From Arthrobacter globiformis (GTDB taxonomy: Bacteria; Actinomycetota; Actinomycetes; Actinomycetales; Micrococcaceae): DNA of 64,000 nt. Below the pieces are notes generated by a model. The model made no database searches. It saw only the letters and a program-made list of their open reading frames with translations, and was not told where the DNA came from. The stretch is taken from NCBI RefSeq assembly GCF_030818015.1, contig NZ_JAUSZX010000001.1, positions 930,001-994,000 of the forward strand, written 5' to 3'. Position 1 is the stretch's first letter, and every line of letters begins with the position of its first letter. Position numbers and translations under genes: made by a program. Shown piece by piece: positions 28,400-39,308 of the stretch.

Positions 28400-29657
28400 C
28401 TAATTGCCGTTTTCCGTGATGCCCGCTGCCACCGACGCGGCTGCTACTGACGCTGCGGCCTCCAGGGCCGTCCAGGCCTGAAGCTGGGTGGAAAGTTCGA
28501 CGGCGGTACCCGGCGGATAGGTGCCGCCCGCCGGCCGCTTCGGTTCGAAAGAGAATATGGGGTCCCCGGCCCGGCCATGCCGGGCCAGCGGCTCGCCTGC
28601 CGTAATCAGCCGGCGGCCGGACCAGAAGGCGCCGGCGGTGCCGGTGACCAGCCCGGCGGCGGCGGTCCGGACGTCCCGCGGCAGCCGCTGGTCGTTGGCG
28701 GCCAGGGCCAGGTATCGGGTGAGGATGCCGGTGAACAGCCCGCCGTCGCCGGTTCCGTCGCAGCGGAGAACCATGCTGTTGGCGGGGTTGCCGGGGCCGG
28801 CGGTGGGCTCCGGCAGGGTGAGGTGTGTTGCCACCGCGCGGACCACAGTTGAGGCGCGTTCCAGGTTGGCGGCGCCTCCGAGCTCCAGCAGGGCGCCCAG
28901 GACGGGCCCCTGGTTGTAGGTGTAGATTGCGTCCTCCAGCACGGTTTCACCGGTGCTGCGGACCCGGATCCCGTCCAGGTAGAGCCCGCGGGTGGGGTCG
29001 AACAGCCGGGCATCCAGCCAGTCGAGCAGGGCCTGCGCCTTGGCGGTTTTGCCCGTGCGTGCAAAGTAAAGCGCCACCGGCGCCGTGGCCGGGGTGTTCT
29101 TGAAGTCCCGTTTGGTGCTCCAGAACGTGCCGCCGCCCAGGTCGTCGGTGGACGCCGAGTCGAACTGCAGCGTGAGACTCTTGCGGATTCTCTCCTGCCG
29201 CCGGGGGCTGGGCATGCTGCTCTCTTCGGCCAGCCGCTCCAGCCGGAGTGTAGACAGTGCCAGCCATGCCATGTCGTCGTAGTAGTGGTTGACGAACGTC
29301 AGGAAATTCCGCAGCCGGATGCCGCTGACCAGACGCGACGCGAGCTGGCCGGCGCTGGGGCGGGTATCGCCGTCGAACTTTTTCGGCGGCCGACCCGCCC
29401 TCCCAAGTTCGCGGAAACCCGCGTCCGCCAGGCAGTCCAGGTAATGCGCCTGCCACCAGTAGTGCCATGGGCGGCGGAGGTTCTCGATGCGGCCGGCGGG
29501 GCCGGGCAGTGGCGGCGATGTGCGTCCCGGGCAGGAAGGCTAGCCGCTGGCCGAACAGGTGCGTTACCGACCGTGCAGCCTCGTCGGCCCGCTCTGCCCA
29601 GGCCGTTGCGGGGGCGGGGGTGGCATCCGGGGTGGCATCAGCATCGGGCTGGGTCAT
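28400..29657 (-). pseudogene. Glycoside hydrolase family 76 gene with a frameshift
   Basis: Two frames together read as one GH76 (alpha-1,6-mannanase-like) protein of about 418 residues. The N-terminal part (start ATG 29655-29657, AERADEAARSVTHLFGQRLAFLPGTHIAA) is in one frame. The rest, IENLRRPWHYWWQAHYLDCL, then FVNHYYDDMAWLAL with the catalytic-type Asp pair and YTYNQGPVLGALLELGG, is in another. The shift falls in a G/C-rich run at about 29490-29508 and equals one extra base. Either the gene is inactive or the base is a sequencing error. No signal peptide is seen, so the intact enzyme would be cytosolic, as in other short actinobacterial GH76 proteins. Confidence 0.7.
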
Positions 29658-29832
29658 GCGGCCAGCCTAACGAATTGCCAGCCCGCCGACCGTGCGGCGT
29701 GGGGCGCTGGTAGCCTGACGAACCGTGCGCTGCGGGATGCATCCGCCGCCCATTTCAGTTAACATTCACTAACTAACGTTCGCGGCCGGGATCCGGATCC
29801 GCATCGACAGGGTTCCGCATCAAGGAGGATGT

Positions 29833-30651
29833 ATGGAAATCGAGGGTTCCGTCGCGCTCATCACGGGCGGTGCATCCGGCCTGGGCGCCGCCACGGCCCG
29901 GCGGCTGTTCGACGCCGGCGCTTCCCTGGTGCTCGCTGACCTCGGCTCCTCGGCCGGTGCCGCGTACGCCGACGAGCTGAACGCGGCCGGCCCGCGGAAG
30001 CTTGCGGGCCACCAGTCGGCAGCCCCCAAGGCGGTTTTCGTTGCTGCGGATGTGACCAGCGAGGAGCAGGTGCAGGCCGCCGTCGACGCCGCCGTCGGCC
30101 TGGGACCGCTGCGGATCGTGGTGAACTGCGCCGGCATCGCCACGCCGGGCAAGGTCCTGGGGCGCGACGGCGTACTGCCGCTGGAGACCTTCCAGCGCGT
30201 CATCCAGATCAACCTGGTCGGGACCTTCAACGTGGTCCGGCTGGCCGCCGCCGCGATGGCCGCCACCGAGCCTGCAGCTACCGAGCTCGGCGGGGAGGAA
30301 CGCGGAGTCATTATCAACACCGCCTCAGTGGCCGCGTTCGACGGGCAGATCGGCCAGCCAGCCTACGCCGCGTCCAAGGGCGGCGTGGCCGCCATGACCC
30401 TGCCGCTGGCCCGCGAACTGGCCCGGTCCCTCATCCGTGTGGTGACGATCGCGCCCGGGATTTTCGAGACCCCGATGATGGCCGGACTGCCCCAGGATGC
30501 CCAGGAGTCACTGGGCCGGCAGGTACCGCACCCGTCCCGCCTGGGCCGGCCCGCCGAGTACGCCAACCTCGCCGCGCACATCGTGGAGAACGCCATGCTC
30601 AACGGTGAAACCATCCGCCTCGATGGCGCCATCCGGATGGGCCCGAAGTGA
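29833..30651 (+). CDS. Short-chain dehydrogenase, 3-hydroxyacyl-CoA dehydrogenase type
   Basis: A 272-residue SDR. The NAD-binding motif TGGASGLG is at 11-18, NCAG in the middle, and catalytic Ser/Tyr/Lys appear as [60 protein letters not shown] is typical of type II (HSD17B10-like) 3-hydroxyacyl-CoA dehydrogenases of beta-oxidation. An excellent AAGGAGG site precedes the ATG. The stop overlaps the GTG of the acyl-CoA dehydrogenase gene (GTGA), so the two form a fatty-acid or branched-chain oxidation unit. Confidence 0.88.
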   Translation: MEIEGSVALITGGASGLGAATARRLFDAGASLVLADLGSSAGAAYADELNAAGPRKLAGHQSAAPKAVFVAADVTSEEQVQAAVDAAVGLGPLRIVVNCAGIATPGKVLGRDGVLPLETFQRVIQINLVGTFNVVRLAAAAMAATEPAATELGGEERGVIINTASVAAFDGQIGQPAYAASKGGVAAMTLPLARELARSLIRVVTIAPGIFETPMMAGLPQDAQESLGRQVPHPSRLGRPAEYANLAAHIVENAMLNGETIRLDGAIRMGPK

Positions 30652-31925
30652 GCGGGACCGGACTTCGCGCCACCGACGTGAGCGGCGCGGACGTGGGCGG
30701 CAGCAAACCCGGCGGGGCCGGGCAGGCGATGCCCGCCGTCGACACCCTGCCCACCGCTGACTTTTTCGGCTACGAGTCGCTGCTCAGCGCCGCCGAGCAA
30801 CGGAAGCTGAGCGAGCTGCGGGAGTTCCTGGCCGCGGAGATCGCGCCGTTCGCGGGGGACTGGTGGAACAAGGCCGAATTTCCGGCGCATCTCCTCCCCA
30901 AGCTGGCCGCCCTGGAGCTGAGCACGCCGGCCCAGCGCGGCTACAGCCACCTGTTCGCCGGGCTGGTGATCGCGGAGATGACGCGTGTGGACACCTCGAT
31001 CGCCACATTTTTCCTGGTCCACCACGACCTTTTCGTGGAGTCGCTCTACCGCTTCGGCTCCGAGGACCAGCGCCGCCGGTACCTCGACGACGCCTCGAAC
31101 CTCAAGACGACCGGCGCGTTTGCCCTGACCGAACCGGATCACGGGTCGGACGTCGCCGGCGGCATGGAGACGCGGGCGCACCGGATATCGAGCCGTACCG
31201 GAGAGGCCGACGCCGGCGGGGACTGCTGGGTGCTGAACGGCGCCAAGCGGTGGATCGGCAACGGGACGTTCTGCGACTACATGCTGGTGTGGGCGCGGGA
31301 TGAAGCCGACGGTGCGGTCCGCGGCTTCATTGTGGACGCCAGCTTGCCCGGGGTGAGCCGGAGCCGGATCGAGAACAAGATCGCCCTGCGCACCGTGCAG
31401 AACGCGGACATCGTTTTCGAGGACGTCCGGGTTGCCGAGGCCGACCGTTTCGCCGGCATCGGCAGTTTCGAAGACACCAATGAGCTGCTCCGCGGTTCAC
31501 GCATCATGGTGGCGTGGCAGGCGGTGGGGCAGCAGCTGGCCGCGTTCGACGTCGCCCGGAAGTACGCCGTAGAACGCCAGCAGTTCGGCCGTCCGCTGGC
31601 GAGGTTCCAGCTCATCCAGCAGCAGCTGGTGTCCATGCTGGGCAACGCCGTGGCGAGCATGGGCATGATGGTCCGGATCGCGCAGCTGCAGGAAGAGGGT
31701 GCCGGAATGGCGCAGGTGGCACTGGCCAAGTCCTACACGTCGGCGAGGATGCGCGAAACCGTGGCGATGGGCCGGTCCATCCTGGGCGGCAACGGCATCG
31801 TCACGGATTACCGGATGGCCAAGATTTTCGCCGACGCCGAGGCCATCTACACCTACGAGGGCTCGTACGAGATCAACACGCTGATCGTGGGCCGCGCAGT
31901 CACCGGCGTCTCCGCGATCGCCTGA
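30648..31925 (+). CDS. Acyl-CoA dehydrogenase
   Basis: A 425-residue flavoenzyme. [15 protein letters not shown] is the flavin/substrate signature, [13 protein letters not shown] follows, and [20 protein letters not shown] holds the active-site Glu in the position used by glutaryl-CoA dehydrogenases and related ACADs. GTG at 30648 overlaps the SDR stop; ATG at 30729 (MPAVDTL) is an alternative, since the first 27 residues are Gly/Ala-rich and family members usually start near [12 protein letters not shown]. The acyl chain is not identifiable. It works with the SDR upstream. Confidence 0.88.
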   Translation: MSGTGLRATDVSGADVGGSKPGGAGQAMPAVDTLPTADFFGYESLLSAAEQRKLSELREFLAAEIAPFAGDWWNKAEFPAHLLPKLAALELSTPAQRGYSHLFAGLVIAEMTRVDTSIATFFLVHHDLFVESLYRFGSEDQRRRYLDDASNLKTTGAFALTEPDHGSDVAGGMETRAHRISSRTGEADAGGDCWVLNGAKRWIGNGTFCDYMLVWARDEADGAVRGFIVDASLPGVSRSRIENKIALRTVQNADIVFEDVRVAEADRFAGIGSFEDTNELLRGSRIMVAWQAVGQQLAAFDVARKYAVERQQFGRPLARFQLIQQQLVSMLGNAVASMGMMVRIAQLQEEGAGMAQVALAKSYTSARMRETVAMGRSILGGNGIVTDYRMAKIFADAEAIYTYEGSYEINTLIVGRAVTGVSAIA

Positions 31926-31956
31926 GCCTTCGTGTCCGCCCTCGCACTCACGGGTG

Positions 31957-31979
31957 GGCTTAAGTGTACGTTCGCGCTG
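31957..31979. repeat. Single arm of the TTAAGTGT-CGTTCGCGCTG repeat
   Basis: A 23-nt segment that matches the right arm of the palindrome at 49696-49721 at nearly every position. The partner arm is not recognisable here. It lies between the convergent acyl-CoA dehydrogenase and DUF1684 genes. Confidence 0.6.
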
Positions 31980-31987
31980 TGGCTCGC

Positions 31988-32806
31988 TCAGAGAGCGGGC
32001 TGTTTTTCGCCGGCTTCGATCCGGGCGTCCAGGCTGTTGTTCTTCACCGGCATGGGGCAGGTGCCGTAGGGCGTGAAGGCGCTGGGGTAGTTAATGGCGC
32101 GGTTGAAATCCAGGATGACGGTTCCGTCGGGCCTGGGGCGCGCAGTGGAGACCTTGCGCCACTCGTCGGTCATTTCGCCGTTGGTTTCGTCGTGGAACGT
32201 GACGGTCAGGGCCCCGAGCTTCTCCTCTTCGGCGTGAAGCCGGTACTCGTGGTCCTTCCCCGGCAACCGGAACACCAGTTCGCCGACACTCCGGTGCACC
32301 CCGTCCACCAGCGGGTTTGCGGTGGCGATCGGAACGTCCTCAGGCTCGGGAAACGCCTCAAACCGCGCCTCAACCACCAGGTCCGGGCGGTAGTCAAAGG
32401 TAGGCACGCCGTCGAACTCGGTGAACACCGGCGACGTCGAATCACGGGTGCGGATGGCATATTTATCGGCCCGCATGGCCAGCTCCACCACCACCTGTTT
32501 GCCGTTCGCGCCGCCGAACTGCACCCACATCAGGGACTCCTCGTCGGCGAGCTGCGCCGTGATGGTGCCGTCCACGGGCTCTCCCGTTTCGACCAGCGTG
32601 AGCCCGTCCGACGCCGCGGCGGTGAGCGCCGCCGTCGTGCCGTCGGTTGACCACAACCCGGGAGCGAGGTCGACGGCGGACGGCTGGCTTTCCAACCACT
32701 GGAACGACGTGAGCGTCAGCCAGCCGTAGTCCGCAGCGAGGGCGGTGTTGCGGCTGCTGCGGAAGCGGCGCCAGCGCTCCAGCTGGGCGTCTGGTGCGGT
32801 GCTCAT
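31988..32806 (-). CDS. DUF1684 protein
   Basis: A 272-residue cytosolic protein. WRRFRSSRNTALAADYGWLTLTSFQWLE starts the domain, and it ends in the highly conserved ILDFNRAINYPSAFTPYGTCPMPVKNNSL, the hallmark of DUF1684. The function of the family is unknown. The ATG has a GGAGGAACC-type site upstream. It converges on the acyl-CoA dehydrogenase and is divergent from ppc across 324 nt. Confidence 0.82.
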   Translation of the reverse strand: MSTAPDAQLERWRRFRSSRNTALAADYGWLTLTSFQWLESQPSAVDLAPGLWSTDGTTAALTAAASDGLTLVETGEPVDGTITAQLADEESLMWVQFGGANGKQVVVELAMRADKYAIRTRDSTSPVFTEFDGVPTFDYRPDLVVEARFEAFPEPEDVPIATANPLVDGVHRSVGELVFRLPGKDHEYRLHAEEEKLGALTVTFHDETNGEMTDEWRKVSTARPRPDGTVILDFNRAINYPSAFTPYGTCPMPVKNNSLDARIEAGEKQPAL

Positions 32807-33130
32807 GGTTCCTCCAGGTGGGTGTCGGTCTGGCCAGCTTAGGGGTCAACCCGCCGCGGCGGGACTTCATTCCGCAGCTGCTGCCTCCTTTTGACTGCCG
32901 GACTGCGGGCGGCCGGCGTAGCCTTGGAATTGGGCTTTTACCCGCTCACGATGGGGTTGAACGTGGCCCTTTACCGCGCCCGGCGGGCGGAGTTCAAGGG
33001 CAGGACAGCATCTGAGACATATTCCCAGGCTGCGGCCGGCTCCGGGTAACATCCCATAGGAACAGTAACCAGGCTCACAGTATCCAGCGCAGTGTACGAG
33101 CCAAAGTCAAACACTCGAAAGATAGTTTCC
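32807..33130. other. Intergenic region before ppc
   Basis: 324 nt without a convincing gene. It should hold the divergent promoters of the DUF1684 gene and ppc, though I cannot place -35/-10 boxes with confidence. A short open frame (32951-33049, 32 codons, MGLNVALYRARRAEFKG...) has no clear ribosome-binding site. Confidence 0.5.
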
Positions 33131-35941
33131 ATGGCTGACACTGCAATGAATTCAGAAACAGATCTCGCCGCCGAACTCCGCGCGGACGTACGCCGGGTCT
33201 CCACCCTGCTGGGTGAATCGCTGGTCCGCCAGCACGGCCCCGAACTCCTTGACCTCGTGGAGCAGGTGCGCCTGCTCACCAAGGAGTCCAAGGAAGCCGC
33301 CCGGGGCGGCGCGGACGCCACCGGCCCGTGGAGCGCGCACGACGTCGTTGCCCAGGTCCGGGAGCTGCTCGCCTCCCTGCCGCTCGGGCAGGCGACCGAC
33401 CTGGTCCGCGCTTTCGCCTTCTACTTCCACCTCGCCAACGCCGCCGAGCAGGTCCACCGGGTCCGGCGGCTGCGCAACCGGCAGGAGAAGGACGGCTGGC
33501 TGGCCAAGGCCGTCGAGGATATCGCGGGGCAGGCCGGCCCGGCGGTGCTGCAGGAAGTCGTCAACGAACTGGACGTGCGGCCGATCTTCACCGCGCACCC
33601 CACCGAGGCCTCCCGCCGTTCCGTGCTGGACAAGATCCGCAAGCTCTCGGACGTCCTGGCCCAGCCCACGGAGGAGGGCACCAGCGCCCGGCGCCGGCAG
33701 GACCGCCAGCTGTCGGAGATGATCGACCAGATGTGGCAGACGGACGAGCTGCGCCAGGTCCGGCCAACACCCGTGGACGAGGCCCGCAACGCCATCTACT
33801 ACCTGAACAGCATCCTGACGGACGCGCTGCCGGAGATGCTCACGGATTTCTCGGAACTCCTCGGCGAGCACGGCGTTGCGTTGCCGGCCCACAACGCCCC
33901 GATTCGGTTTGGTTCCTGGATCGGCGGTGACCGCGACGGCAACCCGAACGTCACCGCGGCGGTGACCCATGAGATCCTGCAGCTCCAGAACCAGAACGCG
34001 GTGCGCATCAGCATCTCCATGATCGATGAGCTCATCTCGATCCTGTCCAACTCCACGGCCCTCGCCGGCGCCGACCAGGCACTGCTCGATTCGATCGACG
34101 CCGACCTGGAGAAGCTGCCCGGACTGGACAGCCGCATCCTGGAGCTCAACGCCCAGGAGCCCTACCGGCTGAAGCTGACCTGCATCAAGGCCAAGCTCAT
34201 TAACACCGGCAAGCGGGTCGCCGCCGGATCCAAGCATGAGGCAGGGCGCGACTACACCTCCACCGAGGAGCTCATCGGCGAACTCGAGCTGCTGGAACTG
34301 TCTCTGCGCAACCATTCGGCGTCCCTCGCCGCGGACGGCGCGCTGGCACGTGTCCGCCGGGCCATCGCCTCCTTCGGCCTCCACCTCGCCACCCTCGACA
34401 TCCGCGAGCACGCAGACCACCACCATGACGCCGTCGGGCAGCTCATGGACCGCCTCGGTGGTCCCGGCATCCGCTATGCCGAGCTGACCCGGGGCGAGCG
34501 TCTCGAGGTGCTGAGCGCGGAGCTCGCCTCCCGCCGTCCGCTGTCCGGCCACCCGATCAAGCTCGACGGCGCCGCTGACGGCACGTACGACGTCTTCCGG
34601 GAGATCCGCCGTGCCCTGCGCACCTACGGCCCGGACGTCATCGAGACCTACATCATCTCCATGACCCGCGGCGCCGACGACGTCCTGGCCGCCGCGGTCC
34701 TGGCGCGCGAGGCCGGCCTGGTCAGCCTCTTCGGTGATGCTCCGTACGCCAAGATCGGCTTCGCGCCACTGCTGGAAACGGTTGAGGAGCTGCGGGCCTC
34801 GGCGGAAATCGTGGATGAGCTGCTGTCCGACCCGTCCTACCGCGAGCTGGTCCGCCTGCGCGGGGACGTCCAGGAAGTCATGCTCGGCTACTCGGACTCC
34901 AACAAGGAATCCGGCGTGATGACCAGCCAATGGGAAATCCACAAAACCCAGCGCAAGCTGCGCGACATCGCCGCAAAGCACGGTGTCCGGGTGCGCCTGT
35001 TCCACGGCCGCGGCGGTTCTGTGGGCCGAGGCGGCGGACCCACGTACGACGCCATCATGGCGCAGCCCAACGGCGTCCTCGAGGGCGAAATCAAGTTCAC
35101 GGAACAGGGCGAGGTCATCTCGGACAAGTACTCCCTGCCGGAACTTGCCCGCGAAAACCTGGAGCTGTCCCTCGCCGCCGTGCTGCAGGGGTCTGCGCTG
35201 CACCGCACGCCGCGCACGTCCGACGACCAGCGCGAGCGGTTCGGCCATGTCATGGAGACCATCTCCGACGCAGCGTTTGCCCGCTACCGCAGCCTCATCG
35301 ACCACCCGGACCTGCCTGCGTACTTCCTGGCCTCGACGCCTGTGGAGCAGCTCGGTTCGCTGAACATCGGCTCCCGCCCGTCCAAGCGCCCGGATTCCGG
35401 TGCTGGGCTGGGCGGCCTGCGCGCCATCCCGTGGGTGTTCGGCTGGACCCAGTCGCGGCAGATCGTGCCGGGCTGGTTCGGCGTCGGTTCCGGGTTGAAG
35501 GCGGCACGGGAAGCCGGCAACTCAGCCCAGCTCGTGGAGATGATGCACGGCTGGCACTTCTTCCGCTCGGTGCTCTCCAACGTGGAGATGACCCTGGCCA
35601 AGACGGACATGGAGATCGCGGGATACTACGTCGACACCCTTGTCCCGGCGGAACTGCACCACCTCTTCCGCGCCATCCGTGACGAGTACGAACTCACCGT
35701 CTCCGAGATCCAGAACCTCACCGGCGAGAACGTGCTCCTGGATGCCCAGCCCACGCTCAAGCGGTCGTTGGAAATCCGCGACCAGTACCTCGACCCGATC
35801 AGCTACCTGCAGGTGGAGCTGCTCCGCCGCGTGCGCGTTGAGGCGGCCAGCATTTCCGGCGGTGAGATCGACGAGCGCCTGCAGCGGGCCATGCTCATCA
35901 CTGTCAACGGGGTGGCCGCCGGCCTGCGCAACACCGGGTAG
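33131..35941 (+). CDS. ppc: Phosphoenolpyruvate carboxylase
   Basis: Carboxylates PEP to oxaloacetate, refilling the TCA cycle. It has 936 residues, normal for bacterial PEPC. The catalytic His lies in [12 protein letters not shown] (about 155), followed by [15 protein letters not shown], then [10 protein letters not shown] and [15 protein letters not shown] in the active site. The protein ends in RNTG, the conserved PEPC C-terminus. The start at 33131 (MADTAMNS) is preferred over 33092; a second ATG follows at 33146. Monocistronic between a 324-nt control region and a repeat-bounded 3' region. Confidence 0.97.
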   Translation: MADTAMNSETDLAAELRADVRRVSTLLGESLVRQHGPELLDLVEQVRLLTKESKEAARGGADATGPWSAHDVVAQVRELLASLPLGQATDLVRAFAFYFHLANAAEQVHRVRRLRNRQEKDGWLAKAVEDIAGQAGPAVLQEVVNELDVRPIFTAHPTEASRRSVLDKIRKLSDVLAQPTEEGTSARRRQDRQLSEMIDQMWQTDELRQVRPTPVDEARNAIYYLNSILTDALPEMLTDFSELLGEHGVALPAHNAPIRFGSWIGGDRDGNPNVTAAVTHEILQLQNQNAVRISISMIDELISILSNSTALAGADQALLDSIDADLEKLPGLDSRILELNAQEPYRLKLTCIKAKLINTGKRVAAGSKHEAGRDYTSTEELIGELELLELSLRNHSASLAADGALARVRRAIASFGLHLATLDIREHADHHHDAVGQLMDRLGGPGIRYAELTRGERLEVLSAELASRRPLSGHPIKLDGAADGTYDVFREIRRALRTYGPDVIETYIISMTRGADDVLAAAVLAREAGLVSLFGDAPYAKIGFAPLLETVEELRASAEIVDELLSDPSYRELVRLRGDVQEVMLGYSDSNKESGVMTSQWEIHKTQRKLRDIAAKHGVRVRLFHGRGGSVGRGGGPTYDAIMAQPNGVLEGEIKFTEQGEVISDKYSLPELARENLELSLAAVLQGSALHRTPRTSDDQRERFGHVMETISDAAFARYRSLIDHPDLPAYFLASTPVEQLGSLNIGSRPSKRPDSGAGLGGLRAIPWVFGWTQSRQIVPGWFGVGSGLKAAREAGNSAQLVEMMHGWHFFRSVLSNVEMTLAKTDMEIAGYYVDTLVPAELHHLFRAIRDEYELTVSEIQNLTGENVLLDAQPTLKRSLEIRDQYLDPISYLQVELLRRVRVEAASISGGEIDERLQRAMLITVNGVAAGLRNTG

Positions 35942-35955
35942 CCCGTGCTGCCCAC

Positions 35956-36080
35956 GACGCTTCCTCACTTTTGGTCGGGTTCTTCCGGACCCGTCCTCAC
36001 CGCATGCCGGAGCGTTTGGTCTGAAGCGACGGGATCTGCGGGAGCGTTGATGGAATTGGTGCGAAAGGTGAGGAAGCGTC
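35956..36080. repeat. Long inverted repeat between ppc and the convergent ABC operon
   Basis: GACGCTTCCTCAC (35956-35968) and GTGAGGAAGCGTC (36068-36080) are exact 13-bp complements 99 nt apart. The right arm overlaps the last codon of the ABC ATPase. The core GTGCGAAAGGTGAGGAAG (36059-36076) is identical to 14044-14061. Confidence 0.7.
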
Positions 36081-36837
36081 AACTGCCGTAGTGCACCACG
36101 ATGGTCCGGCGGGGCGTGCTGCTGGGGAAACCGTCGCCGTCGTCGGAGTAGGCCACAGTGCTCACGCGCACTCCGTACAGTGCCGACAGCTGGGCGTCAG
36201 TCAGGAGTTCCGCGGCCGCGCCGGTCCGCACACCAGAGCGGCCCAGCAGGACCACGCGGTCGGCGAGGTGCAGGGCGTGGTCGGGATGGTGGGTGCTGAG
36301 GAGCAGGGCCATTCCGTCCGCCATCAGTTCGCGCAGCAGCGTCAGGACGCGGGCCTGGTTCTTGAGGTCGAGGCCGGTGGCGGGCTCGTCCAGCACCAGG
36401 ACGGGCGAGCCGGCGGCAATGGCCCGGGCGATCAGGATCAGCTGCTGCTCGCCGCCGCTGAGGGTGGGGAAACGCCGGTCCCGCAGCCCGGCCGCGCCTA
36501 CCCGCTCCATCGCCTCCAGCGCTGCCCTATGGTCGGAGGGCCCGGGTGTCCGAAACACTCCAATGTGGCGGGCACGCCCCATCAGGACCATGTCCAGTGC
36601 CCGGTAGGCAAAGGCGCTGCCGTGCGCCTGTGGGACGTAGCCGGCGCTCTCGCTGAGCCGGACCGTTCCCTCCTGCGGGTCCAGCAATCCCGCGGCACAG
36701 CGCACCAGCGTGGTCTTGCCGCTGCCGTTCGGGCCCAGTACGGCGGTGGCCGTTCCCGGCGGCACGCGGAAGCTGACGCCGCGGAACACCCAGTCCCGGG
36801 GCGAATAACCGAAGCCCACGCCGTCGAGTTCAAGCAC
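36079..36837 (-). CDS. ABC transporter ATP-binding protein, FecE/BtuD type
   Basis: A 252-residue ATPase of metal-chelate importers. Walker A GPNGSGKTT, the Q-loop region (GYVPQAHGS), signature LSGGEQQLILIARAI, Walker B VLVLDEP and the switch His in STHHPDHAL are present. A GTG start overlaps the permease end by 8 nt (GTGCTTGA). Third gene of the binding protein-permease-ATPase operon. The substrate is likely a siderophore or other metal complex, and sequence alone does not settle which. Confidence 0.88.
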   Translation of the reverse strand: MLELDGVGFGYSPRDWVFRGVSFRVPPGTATAVLGPNGSGKTTLVRCAAGLLDPQEGTVRLSESAGYVPQAHGSAFAYRALDMVLMGRARHIGVFRTPGPSDHRAALEAMERVGAAGLRDRRFPTLSGGEQQLILIARAIAAGSPVLVLDEPATGLDLKNQARVLTLLRELMADGMALLLSTHHPDHALHLADRVVLLGRSGVRTGAAAELLTDAQLSALYGVRVSTVAYSDDGDGFPSSTPRRTIVVHYGS

Positions 36838-38023
36838 TGTCCCAGACCTTCTCGCGGTTCCGGCGCAGGAGCAGGAAAAATACGGGTGCGCCGATCAGGG
36901 CCGTGAGGACGCCGAGCGGGACCTCTCCGGCCGTGGCTGTGCGGGCGATAGTGTCCACGAGGACGATGTAGGCGCCACCCAGCAGGAAGGACACGGGCAG
37001 GAGGACACGGTGGTCCGGGCCCACCCACATCCGGGCAAGGTGGGGAATCACCAGGCCAACCCAGCTGACGGCGCCGCTGACCGCCACCGCACCGGCCACA
37101 ATCAATGCCACGGACACGAGCACCATCCACCGGAGCGGCCGCGGGCGCAAACCCAGCGCCGCCGCGTCCTCGTCGCCGAGGGACAGCACGTTGATCCGCC
37201 AGCGCAGGGCCACGAGGACGGCGGCTCCACCGAGGACAGGGATGAGGGCCACCACGACTTTGGCGAAGGTGGCCGTGGACACGCTGCCCAGCAGCCAGAA
37301 GACGATGGCGGGCAGTGTGGTGTTGGGGTCCGCAATGTAGGTCACCAGGGCGACCAGGGCCGAAAAGAAGGACCCCGTGACAACGCCGCCGAGCACGATC
37401 ATGAGCATCGGCGTCCCCGCACGGCCCGAGGTGATCAGGAACAGCGTTCCGAGGGCCAGCAGCCCGCACACGAAGGAACCGCCCACCAGGAGGAACGGAC
37501 CCAGGCCGAGCAGCAGCGCCAGGGCACCGCCGAAGGACGCACCGGCGGAGACACCGATGATCTCGGGGCTGACCAGGGGGTTGCGGAAAATGGCCTGCAG
37601 CGCTGCGCCGCCGATCGCCAGGCCGCCGCCCACCAGCAGTGCGAGCAGCACCCGGGGCAGCCGCACCAGCAGCACCACATTTTGTTCGGTGCCGCTGGCT
37701 TGAACCGGGACCGGCGCAATTTGTGCGGTCAGGATCTGGACCACGTGGTCCAGCGGCACGCTGTAGCGCCCCACCGCCAGTGCCAGCAACGCCACCGCGG
37801 CCAGGAAGCAGGCAGTGAGAGCGATGGGAACGACGACGGCGGGTTCCCGCCGTCGTTCCGTCGCCTCTCGTTCCACCGTCCCGCCCGCGGCAGAAGCCGG
37901 GCCCGCCCGCGGCCGTGCCGGCTGCGCCGGCGCTGCCCGGGGTTCAACCGGACCGGGCTTGTCCGGACCTTGGCGGCCGGGGCGCCGCTTTCGCAAGCGC
38001 GGGGAACTGGCCTCCTCAAGCAT
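36830..38023 (-). CDS. ABC transporter permease, FecCD family
   Basis: A 397-residue permease with about 8-10 helices after a Pro/Arg/Ala-rich cytosolic N-terminus of about 60 residues. LVRLPRVLLALLVGGGLAIGGAALQAIFRNPLVSPEIIGVSAGASFG is the FecCD/BtuC hallmark, and AVSGAVSWVGLVIPHLARM is the coupling region near the C-terminus. The ATG overlaps the binding-protein stop by 8 nt (ATGCTTGA), so translation is coupled. Confidence 0.9.
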   Translation of the reverse strand: MLEEASSPRLRKRRPGRQGPDKPGPVEPRAAPAQPARPRAGPASAAGGTVEREATERRREPAVVVPIALTACFLAAVALLALAVGRYSVPLDHVVQILTAQIAPVPVQASGTEQNVVLLVRLPRVLLALLVGGGLAIGGAALQAIFRNPLVSPEIIGVSAGASFGGALALLLGLGPFLLVGGSFVCGLLALGTLFLITSGRAGTPMLMIVLGGVVTGSFFSALVALVTYIADPNTTLPAIVFWLLGSVSTATFAKVVVALIPVLGGAAVLVALRWRINVLSLGDEDAAALGLRPRPLRWMVLVSVALIVAGAVAVSGAVSWVGLVIPHLARMWVGPDHRVLLPVSFLLGGAYIVLVDTIARTATAGEVPLGVLTALIGAPVFFLLLRRNREKVWDSA

Positions 38024-39149
38024 TGAACTGACGGTAGTTGGCGGACTGCCCGTTCTCCGCGGTCCAGAGGATCTTGTCCAGTTCAGCCTTCGTGAGCTCG
38101 TGGTTGTAGAGGAACCTGAAGTATTCGGAGACCTTGTCCCGCACCGCCGACCTCTGCTGCGGGAAGGCGATGTCGCCCAGCCAGTGCCACATGAGCGGCG
38201 ACTCCTGCCCGGGCGGATCCCAGCGGTAGCCGCCCAGCGGGACTTTGTATACGCGCTTCGAGCGGACCGCGGCCACGTTCTGCCACACCGGGTCCGAGTA
38301 GATGTCCTGCGGCATGGCGGCGTCGAAGTTGCCCAGCAGCATGACCTCGGGATCCCAGCGCAGCACCTGCTCGATGTCCACGCCCACCATGCCGGCCCCG
38401 GTCAGCGGATCGTTGCCGGTCGGAGGGTTGGAGCCGCCCACCAGCTTGATGTAGAAGTCGTTGTAGCTGTTGGCGCCGGCAACCTTGAGCCCGCCCGTGA
38501 AGCGGTTGAAATACAGGATGCTCGGACCCTTGGACGCGCGTCCTGCCGCCAGGGACTTGACCTCGGCAAGCTCCCGGTCGCTGCGGGTCTTGAGCTCTGT
38601 GGCACGTTCGGGCTTGCCGAGCATGGCGGCGAACATGGTGACCCAGGTATCCACATCCTCCTGCGTGCCGGAGTTTTTCAGCGCCAGAACCTGAAGTCCC
38701 GCCTTCTCCAGGGGCTCGATGAGCTGCGCGTCCGACCACTGGACCACCACGTCCGGGTTGAGGGCCCGGATGCTCTCAACGTTGGCGGTGAAGTCCTGGG
38801 TGGCGATGTCGTGCGGGAGGTCCAGGGCGGCGGGAAACATGGCACCCATGATGCCGTCGCGCATGGCCACCCAGGAGGCGTTGTGCATGGCCGTGAGATG
38901 GTCGGCGCTGCGGTCGACGGCTACCAGTAGGGACGCCGACGGCATCGGGATGGTCACCACCCGGGACACGGGCCGGGCAAAGGACAGGCTCTTGCCGCGC
39001 TGGTCCGTGAGGCTGATGCTGTTGGTGCTGCCCGCAGGGGACGACGGCGGGGCGGTGCCGGATGCGCCGCATCCTGCCAGCACGGCGGCGGAGCCGCCTG
39101 CAATGAACACCTGTAGGGCGGCCCGGCGGTTTAGGTCTGCAGCTGTCAT
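38016..39149 (-). CDS. Metal/siderophore-binding lipoprotein of the ABC operon
   Basis: A 377-residue binding protein of the FepB/BtuF (helical-backbone) class. The signal has a twin-arginine-like start (NRRAALQVF) and lipobox LAGC. The fold shows VSRVVTIPMPSASLLVAV, LNPDVVVQWSDAQLIEPLEKAG and VDIEQVLRWDPEVMLLG. The C-terminal GGYRWDPPGQESPLMWHWLG is shared with binding proteins for iron complexes and with the molybdate/tungstate MolA type. Either substrate class is possible. No iron box is evident upstream, unlike the fbp operon. Confidence 0.85.
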   Translation of the reverse strand: MTAADLNRRAALQVFIAGGSAAVLAGCGASGTAPPSSPAGSTNSISLTDQRGKSLSFARPVSRVVTIPMPSASLLVAVDRSADHLTAMHNASWVAMRDGIMGAMFPAALDLPHDIATQDFTANVESIRALNPDVVVQWSDAQLIEPLEKAGLQVLALKNSGTQEDVDTWVTMFAAMLGKPERATELKTRSDRELAEVKSLAAGRASKGPSILYFNRFTGGLKVAGANSYNDFYIKLVGGSNPPTGNDPLTGAGMVGVDIEQVLRWDPEVMLLGNFDAAMPQDIYSDPVWQNVAAVRSKRVYKVPLGGYRWDPPGQESPLMWHWLGDIAFPQQRSAVRDKVSEYFRFLYNHELTKAELDKILWTAENGQSANYRQFNA

Positions 39150-39308
39150 CGTTGACTCCCCGCGAGTGGGTCTTCACAGCATCCGCTTCAAGGGCAGGGC
39201 TGTCAACGCCTTCTCCGGCTCGCAGGAATTGCCGGCTGCAGGCCTTCCCTTGTCCACGCCATGGCCCGGTGCTACTTTCAGAAGACGCTCGCAGAAGGTG
39301 GCCACGGG

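Noticed and set aside
33152..35305. 717-codon open frame antisense to ppc
   Set aside because: High-GC shadow frame: low-complexity, His/Gly/Gln/Asp-rich product with no domain, opposite a perfect PEP carboxylase gene.
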